DNA from: Halopelagius longus
GTDB taxonomy: Archaea; Halobacteriota; Halobacteria; Halobacteriales; Haloferacaceae
Direction of reading: 5' to 3'
NCBI RefSeq assembly: GCF_900100875.1
Contig: NZ_FNKQ01000007.1
Span: 51,665-115,664, forward strand
DNA: 64,000 nt
The position numbers and the translations under genes are program-made. Below the pieces are notes generated by a model. It had not been told where the DNA came from. It saw nothing but the letters and a program-made list of their open reading frames with translations, and did no database searches. Shown in pieces: positions 49,683-58,192 of the stretch. Position 1 is the stretch's first letter; every line of letters begins with the position of its first letter.

Positions 49683-49965
49683 ACCTGATGTCTCTTGCTA
49701 TTAATGTAAATAAGATTCGGTCGACGAAAAATGTAATGGTATATATTGTATATCCACTATTTTCTGACCGGAACCTAACACTTCGGCAGATCGCAGCAGT
49801 TAAAATAACAGTTCAGATGTGCAGTGCGATGTAATTTTGATTCGCTCAAATTCTATCCTCGGAAGCTACGAGGGTCTGCAATGTAATCGGTCACTTCTTT
49901 GTTGCTAAAGGCATTGTAGGGTTCACGGTTAACTACTAATTCCACTCGAGTTAGAATATTCTAGT

Positions 49966-49987
49966 ATTACAATTTTAGTATTGTAAT
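49966..49987. promoter_or_regulatory. 8-bp perfect inverted repeat
   Basis: ATTACAAT at 49966-49973 and ATTGTAAT at 49980-49987 with a TTTAGT spacer lie between divergent genes and probably form an operator. Confidence 0.5.
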
Positions 49988-50078
49988 GGTGTCGCTATGA
50001 ATGCTATCCAATCTCATACAGGAGACGCTATCTATTCAATAAACTCACAGTACAAGGCAACACTCTCTATGACAAAGG

Positions 50079-50084
50079 TTTAAG
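50079..50084 (+). promoter_or_regulatory. TATA-like box of the SDR gene
   Basis: TTTAAG lies 24-29 bp before the ATG at 50108, consistent with a leaderless haloarchaeal transcript. Confidence 0.45.
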
Positions 50085-50107
50085 TCCATCCTCAGTAGCC
50101 TGTAATT

Positions 50108-50905
50108 ATGAACCGTTTCCAAGGCAAGACAGCAATTGTTACAGGAGGTGCAGGTACAAACATCGGTGGGGCAATTACCCGCCGATTAGCAGACGAAGGT
50201 GCATGCGTTGGGATACTTGATCTCGACGCTGATGCAGGAAGAACGATTGAGTCAGAGGTTATTGAGTCAGGTGGTGAGGCAATGTTCTACCGCGCAGATC
50301 TCACTGACGCTATGAGTACTGAGGCAGCAATAGAGTCTGTGGTTAACACGTATGGTGAAGTTGACATACTTGTTAACAATGTCGGGCTCGCATTGGGAAC
50401 AACGCTGGAGGCTATTGACGAGGAGACACTCTACCGGGACTTCGAAATCAACTTCAAATCTGCGTTTTTAGCGACAAAAATATCGTTACCATTCCTCCAA
50501 GAATCTGAAGGGAATGTGATATTTATTTCGAGCGTCAACGCTTTATTGGGCGGATTTAGTGAAGTCACCTATTCGAGTGCAAAAGCAGGACTTCACTCGC
50601 TCTGCCGTGGGTTGACTGCGGACTATGGCCCTGATGGTGTCAGATTCAACGTCATCGCTGCGGGCTCCGTGATTGGTGATTCAGAGGTATGGAGAGAACG
50701 AGAACGAAATGATCCAGGACTTATCGAACGGATCGAGGAGCTCTATCCGCTTCAACGACATGGATTACCCGAAGACATTGCTGACGCGACGGCCTTCCTC
50801 GCCTCAGAGGAAGCGGCATGGATCAGCGGTGTTGTACTTCCGGTTGATGGAGGGATAAGTGCTACAGGAGGGCTCTCGGGGAGAGATTGGTGGAATGGGT
50901 TGTAG
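50108..50905 (+). CDS. short-chain dehydrogenase/reductase (SDR)
   Basis: This 265-residue classical SDR has the cofactor motif TGGAGTNIGGAI (about residues 12-23) with LDLDAD after beta2, which favours NAD. NNVG lies at about residue 89, and a catalytic Ser precedes YSSAKAG (Y-x-x-x-K, about residues 156-160). The C-terminal VDGG is typical. It oxidises or reduces a hydroxyl/keto group. It is convergent with the hydantoinase-like gene at the left of the island. The substrate is unknown, presumably an intermediate of the island's pathway. Confidence 0.9.
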   Translation: MNRFQGKTAIVTGGAGTNIGGAITRRLADEGACVGILDLDADAGRTIESEVIESGGEAMFYRADLTDAMSTEAAIESVVNTYGEVDILVNNVGLALGTTLEAIDEETLYRDFEINFKSAFLATKISLPFLQESEGNVIFISSVNALLGGFSEVTYSSAKAGLHSLCRGLTADYGPDGVRFNVIAAGSVIGDSEVWRERERNDPGLIERIEELYPLQRHGLPEDIADATAFLASEEAAWISGVVLPVDGGISATGGLSGRDWWNGL

Positions 50906-50934
50906 ATTTGTCTACGGAGACGTCAAAGGTCGAA

Positions 50935-52338
50935 TTAGAAGTCCCAGTCTGGAAGTTCCCGTTCTAGGAAGTGACCATGGCCTGGTTCTGCTACGATATG
51001 ACCATTGTCTGCAACGAGCTCGCCTCGGACAAAGGTTTTATCGACTGCCCCTGTAAGTTTCTGACCCTCATATAGGGAGTAATCAGCGGCAGCGGCATTG
51101 TTTTTAGAATTAACAACGAATTCTTTATCCGGGTCGAATATGACAATGTCAGCGTCCGTACCTGGCTCAAGAGAACCTTTCTCTGGGAGACCGAATAGTT
51201 GTGCAGGATTATATGCCATAACCTGGACTAGCTCGCTATATGACATCCTCCCGGAATTCACCGCTAAGTCGTGAAATACTGGAAGACTGTACTGAAGGCT
51301 AGGGCTTCCAGGAGCGACGTCCCACCAATTTTCAGACTTAGTCTTATCTGCCCTTGAGTATGAACCGTGGTCAGTAGAGACAACATCGAGGGTGCCGGTC
51401 ATCACATACTCTAACAATGACTCAGCGTCAGCATCGGTCCGAAGCGGTGGTATAATTTTTCCTAAGGGTGCTTTCTCTTCGTCCTCGTAGATCTCCTCCG
51501 TGAATTTCATATAATGGGTGCATGTTTCAGCTCGGACTAGCTCTTTCCCGTGCTTTAATTGTGAGGAGACAAGGACGTCTGCGGCCTTCTTAGAAGTAGT
51601 ATGAACGCCATAGTATTTACACCCAGATTCTATAGCCATCTGGACGGCGTCATCAGCAGCCATCGCCTCTGTGTAGTCGGGTCGAGATTCAGGGAACCAG
51701 ACGAAATCAGTTTTGCCCTCTCTTTGGAATTTTTCAGTTAGGTGACCACATACCGAGGGGTCTTCAGTATGAACCATTGCGACTGCCCCCTTATCTGCGA
51801 GGAATCTAAAAACACTGTCCATAAATCCATTAGATATCCCTACTCCGTTGATGGTGAGCATTTTAATCGACGTGATACCGTCAGCCAATATATCACGGAG
51901 TTCCTCAAAGACGCGGATATCTTCTCGAGTGACTGAAGCGTGGAGTCCGTAATCTACGAGGACTTCGCTTGCTTTCGACTTCTTCCTGGCGACAGCCTGG
52001 GTCAACGATGGGGCTTCTTCTGCGCTTCCCCAGGGAGTAGTTTCGTCTACCCACCCCTGCCATGCAAAATCAATAAACGTTGTTATACCACCAAGAGCCG
52101 CTGCTGATGAACCGGACTCATATGAATCCATTGTGAAGACATCGTCTAGATGAACGTGCGGATCGACCATTCCTGGCATCACTAGTTTACCTTCAGCGTC
52201 GATGATCGTCCCAGGACTGGAGAAGCTCTCATGGTCCCCGATTGCCTTAATCTTCTCATCTTTTATGTAGACACTCCCTTGAAAACTACCTGATTCAGTA
52301 ACAACTGTCCCGTTTTTGATAACGGTTTCACCGGTCAT
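50935..52338 (-). CDS. dihydropyrimidinase/hydantoinase-family cyclic amidohydrolase
   Basis: About 467 residues from the ATG at 52338. The family opens or closes cyclic ureides (hydantoin, dihydropyrimidine, allantoin). Metal site: MVDPHVHLDDV (H-x-H, about residues 52-62), a carboxylatable lysine in GITSIKMLTI (about residue 148), VHTEDPS (about residue 182), YGVHTTSKKAAD (about residue 239) and STDHGSY with its Asp (about residue 317). The N- and C-terminal beta-sandwich (VIKNGTVVTESG, PGTDADIVIFDP) is typical. All catalytic residues are present. It may act on a ureido intermediate made with the carbamoyltransferase at 55497. Confidence 0.9.
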   Translation of the reverse strand: MTGETVIKNGTVVTESGSFQGSVYIKDEKIKAIGDHESFSSPGTIIDAEGKLVMPGMVDPHVHLDDVFTMDSYESGSSAAALGGITTFIDFAWQGWVDETTPWGSAEEAPSLTQAVARKKSKASEVLVDYGLHASVTREDIRVFEELRDILADGITSIKMLTINGVGISNGFMDSVFRFLADKGAVAMVHTEDPSVCGHLTEKFQREGKTDFVWFPESRPDYTEAMAADDAVQMAIESGCKYYGVHTTSKKAADVLVSSQLKHGKELVRAETCTHYMKFTEEIYEDEEKAPLGKIIPPLRTDADAESLLEYVMTGTLDVVSTDHGSYSRADKTKSENWWDVAPGSPSLQYSLPVFHDLAVNSGRMSYSELVQVMAYNPAQLFGLPEKGSLEPGTDADIVIFDPDKEFVVNSKNNAAAADYSLYEGQKLTGAVDKTFVRGELVADNGHIVAEPGHGHFLERELPDWDF

Positions 52339-52426
52339 ACAAGTCAATATCTTCCCCTACAATTAATAATTTCGATTATGTGACCCTGATAATAGTAAGC
52401 GTCGAGGATAGGGTCAATTTGATGAT

Positions 52427-53050
52427 TTACTGGTTCTTGTGTATAAGTTTCTCTAACTCAGGTGCTAAGGGTCTAAACGACCAGAGAATATCAAATGGCC
52501 AATCTTCATTTAACTGTCGAAGAATACGGATAAACGATTGTTGTGATTCAAAGTTGTGTGATGGGTCAGGTCGTTCGTCTGGTAGTGGAACATGCTCTTG
52601 TACGAAAAATCGAGCGGCCGTAAGATCATCGAAATCAACAACCTTAGCAGGAATTGTAGAATACCCAAGCATTCTTGCTCGCTCTACGCGATAGAAACCA
52701 TCAATTACCTCGAATTCACCGGTAGAGTGTTCACGGACGAGAGGAAAGTAGAATAGGTGACCACTTTTCAGCTGTTGTCTGATTGCGTCTTGGTCATGAC
52801 GTTGCTTGTATTGGCGAACATCATACGTAATTGGAGTGATATCGTCGATATCTATACACCTAATGTCGACTGTATTGACCTTAGAGATACGATTTGGATT
52901 GTTCACAAGAACAGTCGAAATACGCTCTCCGTCATCTCGCATTACATCGCGTAGCAAGACTTTCCTGTCATTGAAGATCGAATCGACCCATCCGACATAA
53001 TCTCGTTTGCCAATCTTGACATTAACCTTTCTTCCTTCAAAATTCGCCAT
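52427..53050 (-). CDS. ParB/Srx-fold protein with beta-barrel N-terminus, copy 1
   Basis: About 207 residues from the ATG at 53050. Residues 1-60 (EGRKVNVKIGKRDYVGWVDS, KVLLRDVMRDDGE) look like a small Sm-like beta-barrel; this is a guess from strand pattern. Residues 75-160 have a ParB/Srx-like core: DVRQYKQRHDQDAIRQQL, FYFPLVREHSTGEFEVIDGF, YRVERARMLGYSTIPAKVVD. The C-terminus is helical (NEDWPFDILWSFRPLAPELE). Besides DNA partition proteins, this fold includes free-serine kinases (SerK/SbnI). No HTH for DNA binding is visible, so an enzymatic role is plausible. It has a tandem paralogue upstream. Confidence 0.7.
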   Translation of the reverse strand: MANFEGRKVNVKIGKRDYVGWVDSIFNDRKVLLRDVMRDDGERISTVLVNNPNRISKVNTVDIRCIDIDDITPITYDVRQYKQRHDQDAIRQQLKSGHLFYFPLVREHSTGEFEVIDGFYRVERARMLGYSTIPAKVVDFDDLTAARFFVQEHVPLPDERPDPSHNFESQQSFIRILRQLNEDWPFDILWSFRPLAPELEKLIHKNQ

Positions 53051-53124
53051 AATCATATTATCATGTTGTTTGTCTTACTTACACTTTCTCTCTAGGCTTG
53101 GTGCCAGTACACTACTAGGAGAAT

Positions 53125-53769
53125 CTACATAGAACGACATGCTTCTATCTCTGGCTTTAACGGATAGAGTTCTGCGACCTTGGATAACGGCCACTCATCT
53201 TGAAGACTCTCAAACAGCGCATTAATCTCTTCGTCGGAGTAGTACTGGCCTCGATTAGTATTTCGCTCCTTCGGCAATGGGACATGCTCATACACGAACC
53301 GACGGACAGCTTCCCATTCATCAATCTGGAGGATACGCACAGGGATTTCTGAGAACCTAAGATCCTTTGCAATCTCCACATGCTGGCTCCCGGAAACAAC
53401 TTCATAAGTGTCTCGAGATATCTCGCGAACAAACGGGATGTTGTTGAGATGGCCTCGAAGGTTTACTTCGCGAAGTTTTTTGTGGAAATCAGATGAGTCA
53501 TACACACGAACATCATATGACGGCCGAGAAAGACGCTCTATAGAAACCTCTCGAACCGTGACGGTTTCCTCAACTACCTCAATTACATCGAAGTTCTGTA
53601 TCAGAACAACCTCATGTTCATCGTCTTCGTCAGTCATTTTATAGATGAGAAGAGACTCATCGTACCATTCATATGCCCAACCGGTGATTTCCTTTTCCTC
53701 AGAGTAGACCCTGACGCGCTTCCCCTTGAACTCCTGTTCGAATCCGCCTTCTAAATTTTGATAATCCAT
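53125..53769 (-). CDS. ParB/Srx-fold protein with beta-barrel N-terminus, copy 2
   Basis: This 214-residue paralogue of the previous gene shares the same order: an N-terminal barrel-like region (KGKRVRVYSEEKEITGWAYE, SLLIYKMTDEDDEH) and a ParB/Srx-like core (SYDVRVYDSSDFHKKL, NNIPFVREISRDTYEVVSGS, QHVEIAKDLRFSEIPVRI). The C-termini are also alike (LQDEWPLSKVAELYPLKPEI). Copy 1 has VIDGFYRVERA where this has VVSGSQHVEIA, so the acidic residue and arginine of the ParB motif II differ between copies. This suggests divided labour, perhaps one active and one inactive subunit. Confidence 0.7.
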   Translation of the reverse strand: MDYQNLEGGFEQEFKGKRVRVYSEEKEITGWAYEWYDESLLIYKMTDEDDEHEVVLIQNFDVIEVVEETVTVREVSIERLSRPSYDVRVYDSSDFHKKLREVNLRGHLNNIPFVREISRDTYEVVSGSQHVEIAKDLRFSEIPVRILQIDEWEAVRRFVYEHVPLPKERNTNRGQYYSDEEINALFESLQDEWPLSKVAELYPLKPEIEACRSM

Positions 53770-53908
53770 CGTGGGATTCTAACCGTTCATGATTTCACTC
53801 TCATCACATAAATATGTACTTCACTCATCTGCCAATAAACAAACGAAACGGTGCAAATAGAACTAGTCGAACCGCTTCGACCCATTCTTTTATTTGTGAT
53901 ATAGATTA

Positions 53909-55270
53909 CTAACCTAGGTCTTGGAGAACTATCGTGTCTTCGCGCGCTGGGCCGACTCCAACCGCATAAATCGGAGTATCTAACTCTGTCTGGATGTATT
54001 CAAGATAAGTACGAGCGTTCTCTGGGATCGCTTCATATCCTTTGTCGGCCGTGGCACTCCAATCGACTTCGGGCCAGCCATCAAATATGCGATAGTTGAC
54101 TGTACAGCGGTCCCAATCCTCGGTAGTCGCTGGGACAGTCTTGGTATCGTTGCCCTTAAGTTGATAACTATGACCCACCTCAACCTTATCAAGCCCGGCA
54201 AGTACATCGACGTGACCCACTACAATCCCAGTAAAGCTATTCACATGAGCAGCATGCCGAAGCATCGGCATATCGAGCCATCCAACGCGACGCGGACGGC
54301 CAGTTACTGTGCCGTACTCACCCCCCTCATCACGGATATACTTCGCAAGACCTTCCTCTGTATCAGTAATGTCTGCCCCATTTTCGTAATCTGGTGTCTG
54401 TCCCTCAACACCGGCAATCTCCGTCGGCATTGCTCCATTTCCGACACGTGTGGTATAAGACTTCACGATACCAATAATTTCGCCGTTACCGATAACCGAA
54501 GGGCCGAGTCCACTACCTGTACAAGCCGCACCCGCTGAAGGGTTCGAAGAGGTGACGTAGGGATATGTCCCATGATCTACGTCAATCAAGGTCCCTTGAG
54601 CACCCTCGAGCATAACCTCGTCTCCATCATTTATTCGTCTCCTGAGATAATCACTACAGTTAACGATCATTTCCTCTTCTTTCAGGCGCTCACCGTATGC
54701 ACGATAGGTCTCAAAGAGCTGGTCAACGTTGAATTCATCGCCCGCCTCTACATCGAAGAAATTCTCAACAGTCACTCTCTTTTTTGAGACAACGTACTTG
54801 AGCCGGTCACGAAGGGTTTCTGGGGTAAGTAGGTCACCGACACGGATTCCATACCTGGAAGCTTTGTCTTCGTATGTGGGACCTATACCTCGTCCCGTTG
54901 TCCCGACAGCCAAATCGTCCTTGTCTTGCTCTTGAATTCCGTCTAGCATACGATGATACGGAAAGATAACATGCGCTCGTTCGGCTATGCGAACAGTTGG
55001 ATCGAGACCACGCTCTCGGAGAGTATCAAGCTCCTCAAATAGCGTCTCGGGGTTAACGACACAACCGTTACCGATAACACCGACTTTCCCTCGGACGACT
55101 CCAGAAGGAAGAAGCGAGAGCTTATATTTTTCATCTTTGACTACAACGGTGTGTCCTGCATTGTCGCCTCCCTGGTACCGAACAACAATATCTGCGGATT
55201 CCCCGAAAAGATCGACGGCTCCGCCCTTGCCTTCGTCGCCTAGTTGTGACCCAACGATAGTGATCGTCAT
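53909..55270 (-). CDS. purA: adenylosuccinate synthetase (paralogue in the island)
   Basis: This enzyme joins IMP and aspartate using GTP to give adenylosuccinate. About 453 residues from the ATG at 55270, with an in-frame ATG 24 bases upstream. All hallmark motifs are intact: GSQLGDEGKGG (about residues 6-16), YQGGDNAGHTVV, TTGRGIGPTYEDKAS, LEGAQGTLIDVDHGTYPYVT, SSNPSAGAA and TVTGRPRRVGW. It resembles haloarchaeal housekeeping PurA closely but lies among biosynthetic genes in an AT-rich island. It could be the host's only copy, a pathway enzyme acting on an IMP-like substrate, or a resistance copy. Confidence 0.93.
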   Translation of the reverse strand: MTITIVGSQLGDEGKGGAVDLFGESADIVVRYQGGDNAGHTVVVKDEKYKLSLLPSGVVRGKVGVIGNGCVVNPETLFEELDTLRERGLDPTVRIAERAHVIFPYHRMLDGIQEQDKDDLAVGTTGRGIGPTYEDKASRYGIRVGDLLTPETLRDRLKYVVSKKRVTVENFFDVEAGDEFNVDQLFETYRAYGERLKEEEMIVNCSDYLRRRINDGDEVMLEGAQGTLIDVDHGTYPYVTSSNPSAGAACTGSGLGPSVIGNGEIIGIVKSYTTRVGNGAMPTEIAGVEGQTPDYENGADITDTEEGLAKYIRDEGGEYGTVTGRPRRVGWLDMPMLRHAAHVNSFTGIVVGHVDVLAGLDKVEVGHSYQLKGNDTKTVPATTEDWDRCTVNYRIFDGWPEVDWSATADKGYEAIPENARTYLEYIQTELDTPIYAVGVGPAREDTIVLQDLG

Positions 55271-55496
55271 TATCAACACATTATTTATAGCCATCTTACA
55301 AATGTATGGCGGTTCGATGGTCGAGCCTGGAAAGGAGGTTCAGGTAGTGCATAGTTAATTATTGAGGAAATATTAGGAACTAGATGGAACATTTATAGGT
55401 CCTACCGACAGGAGGTATATTAAATTCGTAGACAATATTTTGTTTTCTTCGCTATCATCACAAAATCCAGGTAGTATCGGCGTCGTAACAATTACA

Positions 55497-57218
55497 TCAA
55501 ACGGTAGGGTTCTGAATTAGATAGTCCTCTATTTGAAGATAATCAATCTCTGAATCTATGAGTGTCATGATCGCTTCCTCCGGTGTTCTGACAATAGGCT
55601 CACCAGACAGATTGAACGACGTATTTAATAGTGCGGGGACACCTGTTTGTTCGCGGAAATTTTCAATCAGTAGCCAGTAGGGTTCATTCATTTGCTTAGA
55701 AAGTATCTGGGGCCTCGTTGTATTGTCCACGTGCGTCGTCGCTGCAAGCTTGTCAAGCCACTCCTCTTTCACTTGGTAAGTCTGAATCATAAATGGATCC
55801 CAGATTTCCCCTTTGAGCATATTGTCTGCATACTCCTTCAATATACTTGGGGCGAATGGCCTCCAGTTCTCTCGTTTTGTTGCCTCGTTTACTCTTGCAA
55901 CCATCTCTGTGTTTCTAGGGTCTGCCAATATACTTCGATTTCCGAGTGCCCGTGGACCACATTCCATACGCCCTGAATACCGGGCTATGATGTTCCCCTC
56001 TGAAAGGAGAGTAACCATCTTTTTTCGAACGGACTCCTCGCCCTCTTCACAAATTTCAATATTGTGCGAATTAATTGCTTTCTTCACTTGATCCTCCGAC
56101 GGTTCCCACCCATAATAGACGTGTTGGAGCGGTCGCGGACTGACCTCGAGATCAGTAAAAAGGTGCCCCGCCCCTAGCGGAATCCCGGCTTCGCCACTAA
56201 GCGGATGCACGAAGAAGTCGTCCAAATCAAGGGATTCTCGGAGGTGCATGTTAGCTTTGCAATTATATCCGACTCCACCTGCAAGGCATAGCTTCGTTTC
56301 GCCAGTCTGTTCAAGGAGAGACTCTGCACAAGTTTCTAGTGCTTCCTGTAATAGGTTCTGAGCGGTATGTGCGATGTTTCTGTGGAACTGTGTGATCTCA
56401 GCATCTCGCTGTCTCGGTTCTCCGAGAACCTCGACTAATTGGTCGGTGAACCGCTCATGATAGTTATGTTCTCCGTAGAATATGAACGATGGGTCGATCG
56501 AAAATCCTTCGTCATTTACTTCAAGTACCTGTGTTAACGCTGACCGTATTGATTCAGTTTCCTCACCATATGGTGCCAATCCCATTACTTTTCCCTCCCC
56601 ATTATTAGGTTTAAATCCAAGAAATGCGGTTATCGACGCGTAAAACCAACCAAGCGAATGAGGAATTTCGTATGTGAAGACTTCGGTAAGTCCAGTGTTG
56701 TCGGCCTTCCAACCGACAACAGCATTTTCTTCGCCGTGCCCGTCCGTAGTGAGTACGGCCGCAGACTCAAACCCAGAGCCATAGTAAGCTGCTGCTGCGT
56801 GTGCTCTATGGTGATTTAGAAATTTGATTGGGGGTATTGGTCCGCCAAATTCACTCAACAGCTCCTGTTTTATTTTTTCGGTCATTGAATCTGGATTCTT
56901 AGATTCAAGGTTCGATTTCTCCCACTCGAGCGTCCGCTGGTCTTTGTCGTAATTTTGCCAGCCATCGAGGTATTTCTTGGCCATGTACAGCGGATACTTA
57001 TTAGCATCCCACCCATATGTAATCAAATCCACGTCACGGAACGTTACCGCGCCTTCATCTAAGCAGTACTTGATGGCTTGAATCGGAAATTCGTTATATG
57101 CGTGCTTCGCACGGGAGAAACGTTCTTCTTCCCCAATCGCAATCAGTTCCCCATTCAAGAAAAGTGCTGCACTTGGATCAACGTTTTCAGACAGTATGGA
57201 TAGTAGTGCTTCAGTCAT
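55497..57218 (-). CDS. NodU/CmcH-type carbamoyltransferase
   Basis: About 573 residues from the ATG at 57218. The family transfers a carbamoyl group from carbamoyl phosphate via carbamoyl-AMP to an hydroxyl (or N) of sugars and natural products. The Kae1-like N-domain shows FLNHHRAHAAAAYYGSGF (metal-binding His pair, about residues 137-154), LTTDGHGEENAVVGW and GEGKVMGLAPYG. The C-domain shows FSGRMECGPRALGNRSIL-like text (YSGRMECGPRALGNRSILA), NWRPFAPSI and TSFNLSGEPIVRTPEEA. All are hallmarks. It is absent from primary metabolism and so marks a special product here. Confidence 0.93.
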   Translation of the reverse strand: MTEALLSILSENVDPSAALFLNGELIAIGEEERFSRAKHAYNEFPIQAIKYCLDEGAVTFRDVDLITYGWDANKYPLYMAKKYLDGWQNYDKDQRTLEWEKSNLESKNPDSMTEKIKQELLSEFGGPIPPIKFLNHHRAHAAAAYYGSGFESAAVLTTDGHGEENAVVGWKADNTGLTEVFTYEIPHSLGWFYASITAFLGFKPNNGEGKVMGLAPYGEETESIRSALTQVLEVNDEGFSIDPSFIFYGEHNYHERFTDQLVEVLGEPRQRDAEITQFHRNIAHTAQNLLQEALETCAESLLEQTGETKLCLAGGVGYNCKANMHLRESLDLDDFFVHPLSGEAGIPLGAGHLFTDLEVSPRPLQHVYYGWEPSEDQVKKAINSHNIEICEEGEESVRKKMVTLLSEGNIIARYSGRMECGPRALGNRSILADPRNTEMVARVNEATKRENWRPFAPSILKEYADNMLKGEIWDPFMIQTYQVKEEWLDKLAATTHVDNTTRPQILSKQMNEPYWLLIENFREQTGVPALLNTSFNLSGEPIVRTPEEAIMTLIDSEIDYLQIEDYLIQNPTV

Positions 57219-57242
57219 TGTATGTGATGTGATATTGTAGGA

Positions 57243-57249
57243 TATTAAA
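57243..57249 (-). promoter_or_regulatory. TATA-like box of the carbamoyltransferase gene
   Basis: On the minus strand TTTAATA lies 25-31 bp upstream of the ATG at 57218, as for leaderless haloarchaeal mRNAs. It supports that start over the longer frame. Confidence 0.5.
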
Positions 57250-57392
57250 TCTTTTTGGTGATGTTTTATTGACACCATTCAATCAATAGATGTACGTTGA
57301 AGAATCAATTCCATAGATAGGTCATCTAATAATACCTAGCGATATGAGGAGACATCATCTTTGTGACCTCGAATAAATGTAAGTTCCTAAGA

Positions 57393-57776
57393 TTAGATAG
57401 ACTCTGATTGGACATAGTCAAGTATCCAACGTCGAAACTCTTCACTATCTATCTCATAAATACTGTATCCACTAGGGTCCCGATGATGGCCGACTGCACC
57501 AATTGGGTTGTTGTTAATTCGAACCAGCCATTCGTCTGAATTCGGGACTTCAGTCCCAATGAAGTCAATTCTGCATCCGATCCGCTCTTCAAGGTTGTCG
57601 ACGACACAGTGTTTATAAGTCCCATCCTCGAATACTGGTGGGTGATATGGTCTCAGACCATGGGATCGAAATTCCTTAACTGCTCTTCTCCACCATAGAG
57701 GGAGTTCATCAAGGTCAATGTCGGAGTACGGATTTTCGTCCTCTATATTGATATTTGGATGTCGATTTCTGCACAT
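57393..57776 (-). CDS. hypothetical small protein next to the Rieske gene
   Basis: This 127-residue soluble protein shows LPLWWRRAVKEFRSHGLRPY, IGCRIDFIGTEVPNSDEWLV, RINNNPIGAVGHHRDPSGYS and a C-terminal helix (EEFRRWILDYV). It has an alpha/beta character without a recognised family. It follows the Rieske gene by 11 bp and probably belongs to the same transcript, perhaps as an accessory subunit. Confidence 0.65.
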   Translation of the reverse strand: MCRNRHPNINIEDENPYSDIDLDELPLWWRRAVKEFRSHGLRPYHPPVFEDGTYKHCVVDNLEERIGCRIDFIGTEVPNSDEWLVRINNNPIGAVGHHRDPSGYSIYEIDSEEFRRWILDYVQSESI

Positions 57777-57787
57777 TCTAGTTCTTT

Positions 57788-58186
57788 TTATAATGATACG
57801 TAGACATCACCCTCTCGTTCTACAACGTCATATGTGGGAATAGAATTGGCTGGTTTGCCAATGTGTTCACCCGATTCCGTCTCGAAACACCACCCATGCC
57901 AGGGGCAGGCGACTGTTGACGTCTCACAGTCCACAACCATATCTGACATTGATCCACCTTCATCAGGGAGAGTAACTCTCCCAGAAATTCGTCCCTCTCC
58001 TAACGGGCCACCTTGATGGGGACAGTAGTTCGAAAACGCGACAAAGTTATCATCTACAGCTGCAACGACGATCTCTCGGCCAGCGATATCGACAATAACA
58101 CGACCATTGTCACGTATATCTTTGGCGGAAAGTACGTAATGATACGACGTATCGATATCCTCATGCTCAGGGCCATTATTTGTCAT
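57788..58186 (-). CDS. Rieske [2Fe-2S] protein
   Basis: This 132-residue protein carries the Rieske motif: C-x-H in NYCPHQGGPLGEG (about residues 52-64) and C-x2-H in ACPWHGWCFETESG (about residues 94-107). An insert containing VTLPDEGGSMSD lies between. It fits ferredoxin-type Rieske proteins that feed electrons to oxygenases or act with amidohydrolase partners. No oxygenase alpha subunit is visible in this window, so its electron acceptor is unknown. It lies 6 bp behind the amidohydrolase gene. Confidence 0.9.
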   Translation of the reverse strand: MTNNGPEHEDIDTSYHYVLSAKDIRDNGRVIVDIAGREIVVAAVDDNFVAFSNYCPHQGGPLGEGRISGRVTLPDEGGSMSDMVVDCETSTVACPWHGWCFETESGEHIGKPANSIPTYDVVEREGDVYVSL

Positions 58187-58192
58187 AATTCG

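Larger units (their letters stand above)
49683..50107. other. divergent promoter region of the island
   Basis: An AT-rich region between the Nudix/PP2C gene and the SDR gene. It holds the inverted repeat at 49966-49987 and a TATA-like box at 50079. No gene is seen. Confidence 0.5.

Noticed and set aside
53909..55270. Calling the PurA paralogue a PurZ-type (2-aminoadenine) enzyme
   Set aside because: The sequence follows ordinary adenylosuccinate synthetase in all visible motifs, and no DatZ- or MazZ-like partner is recognised in the window.
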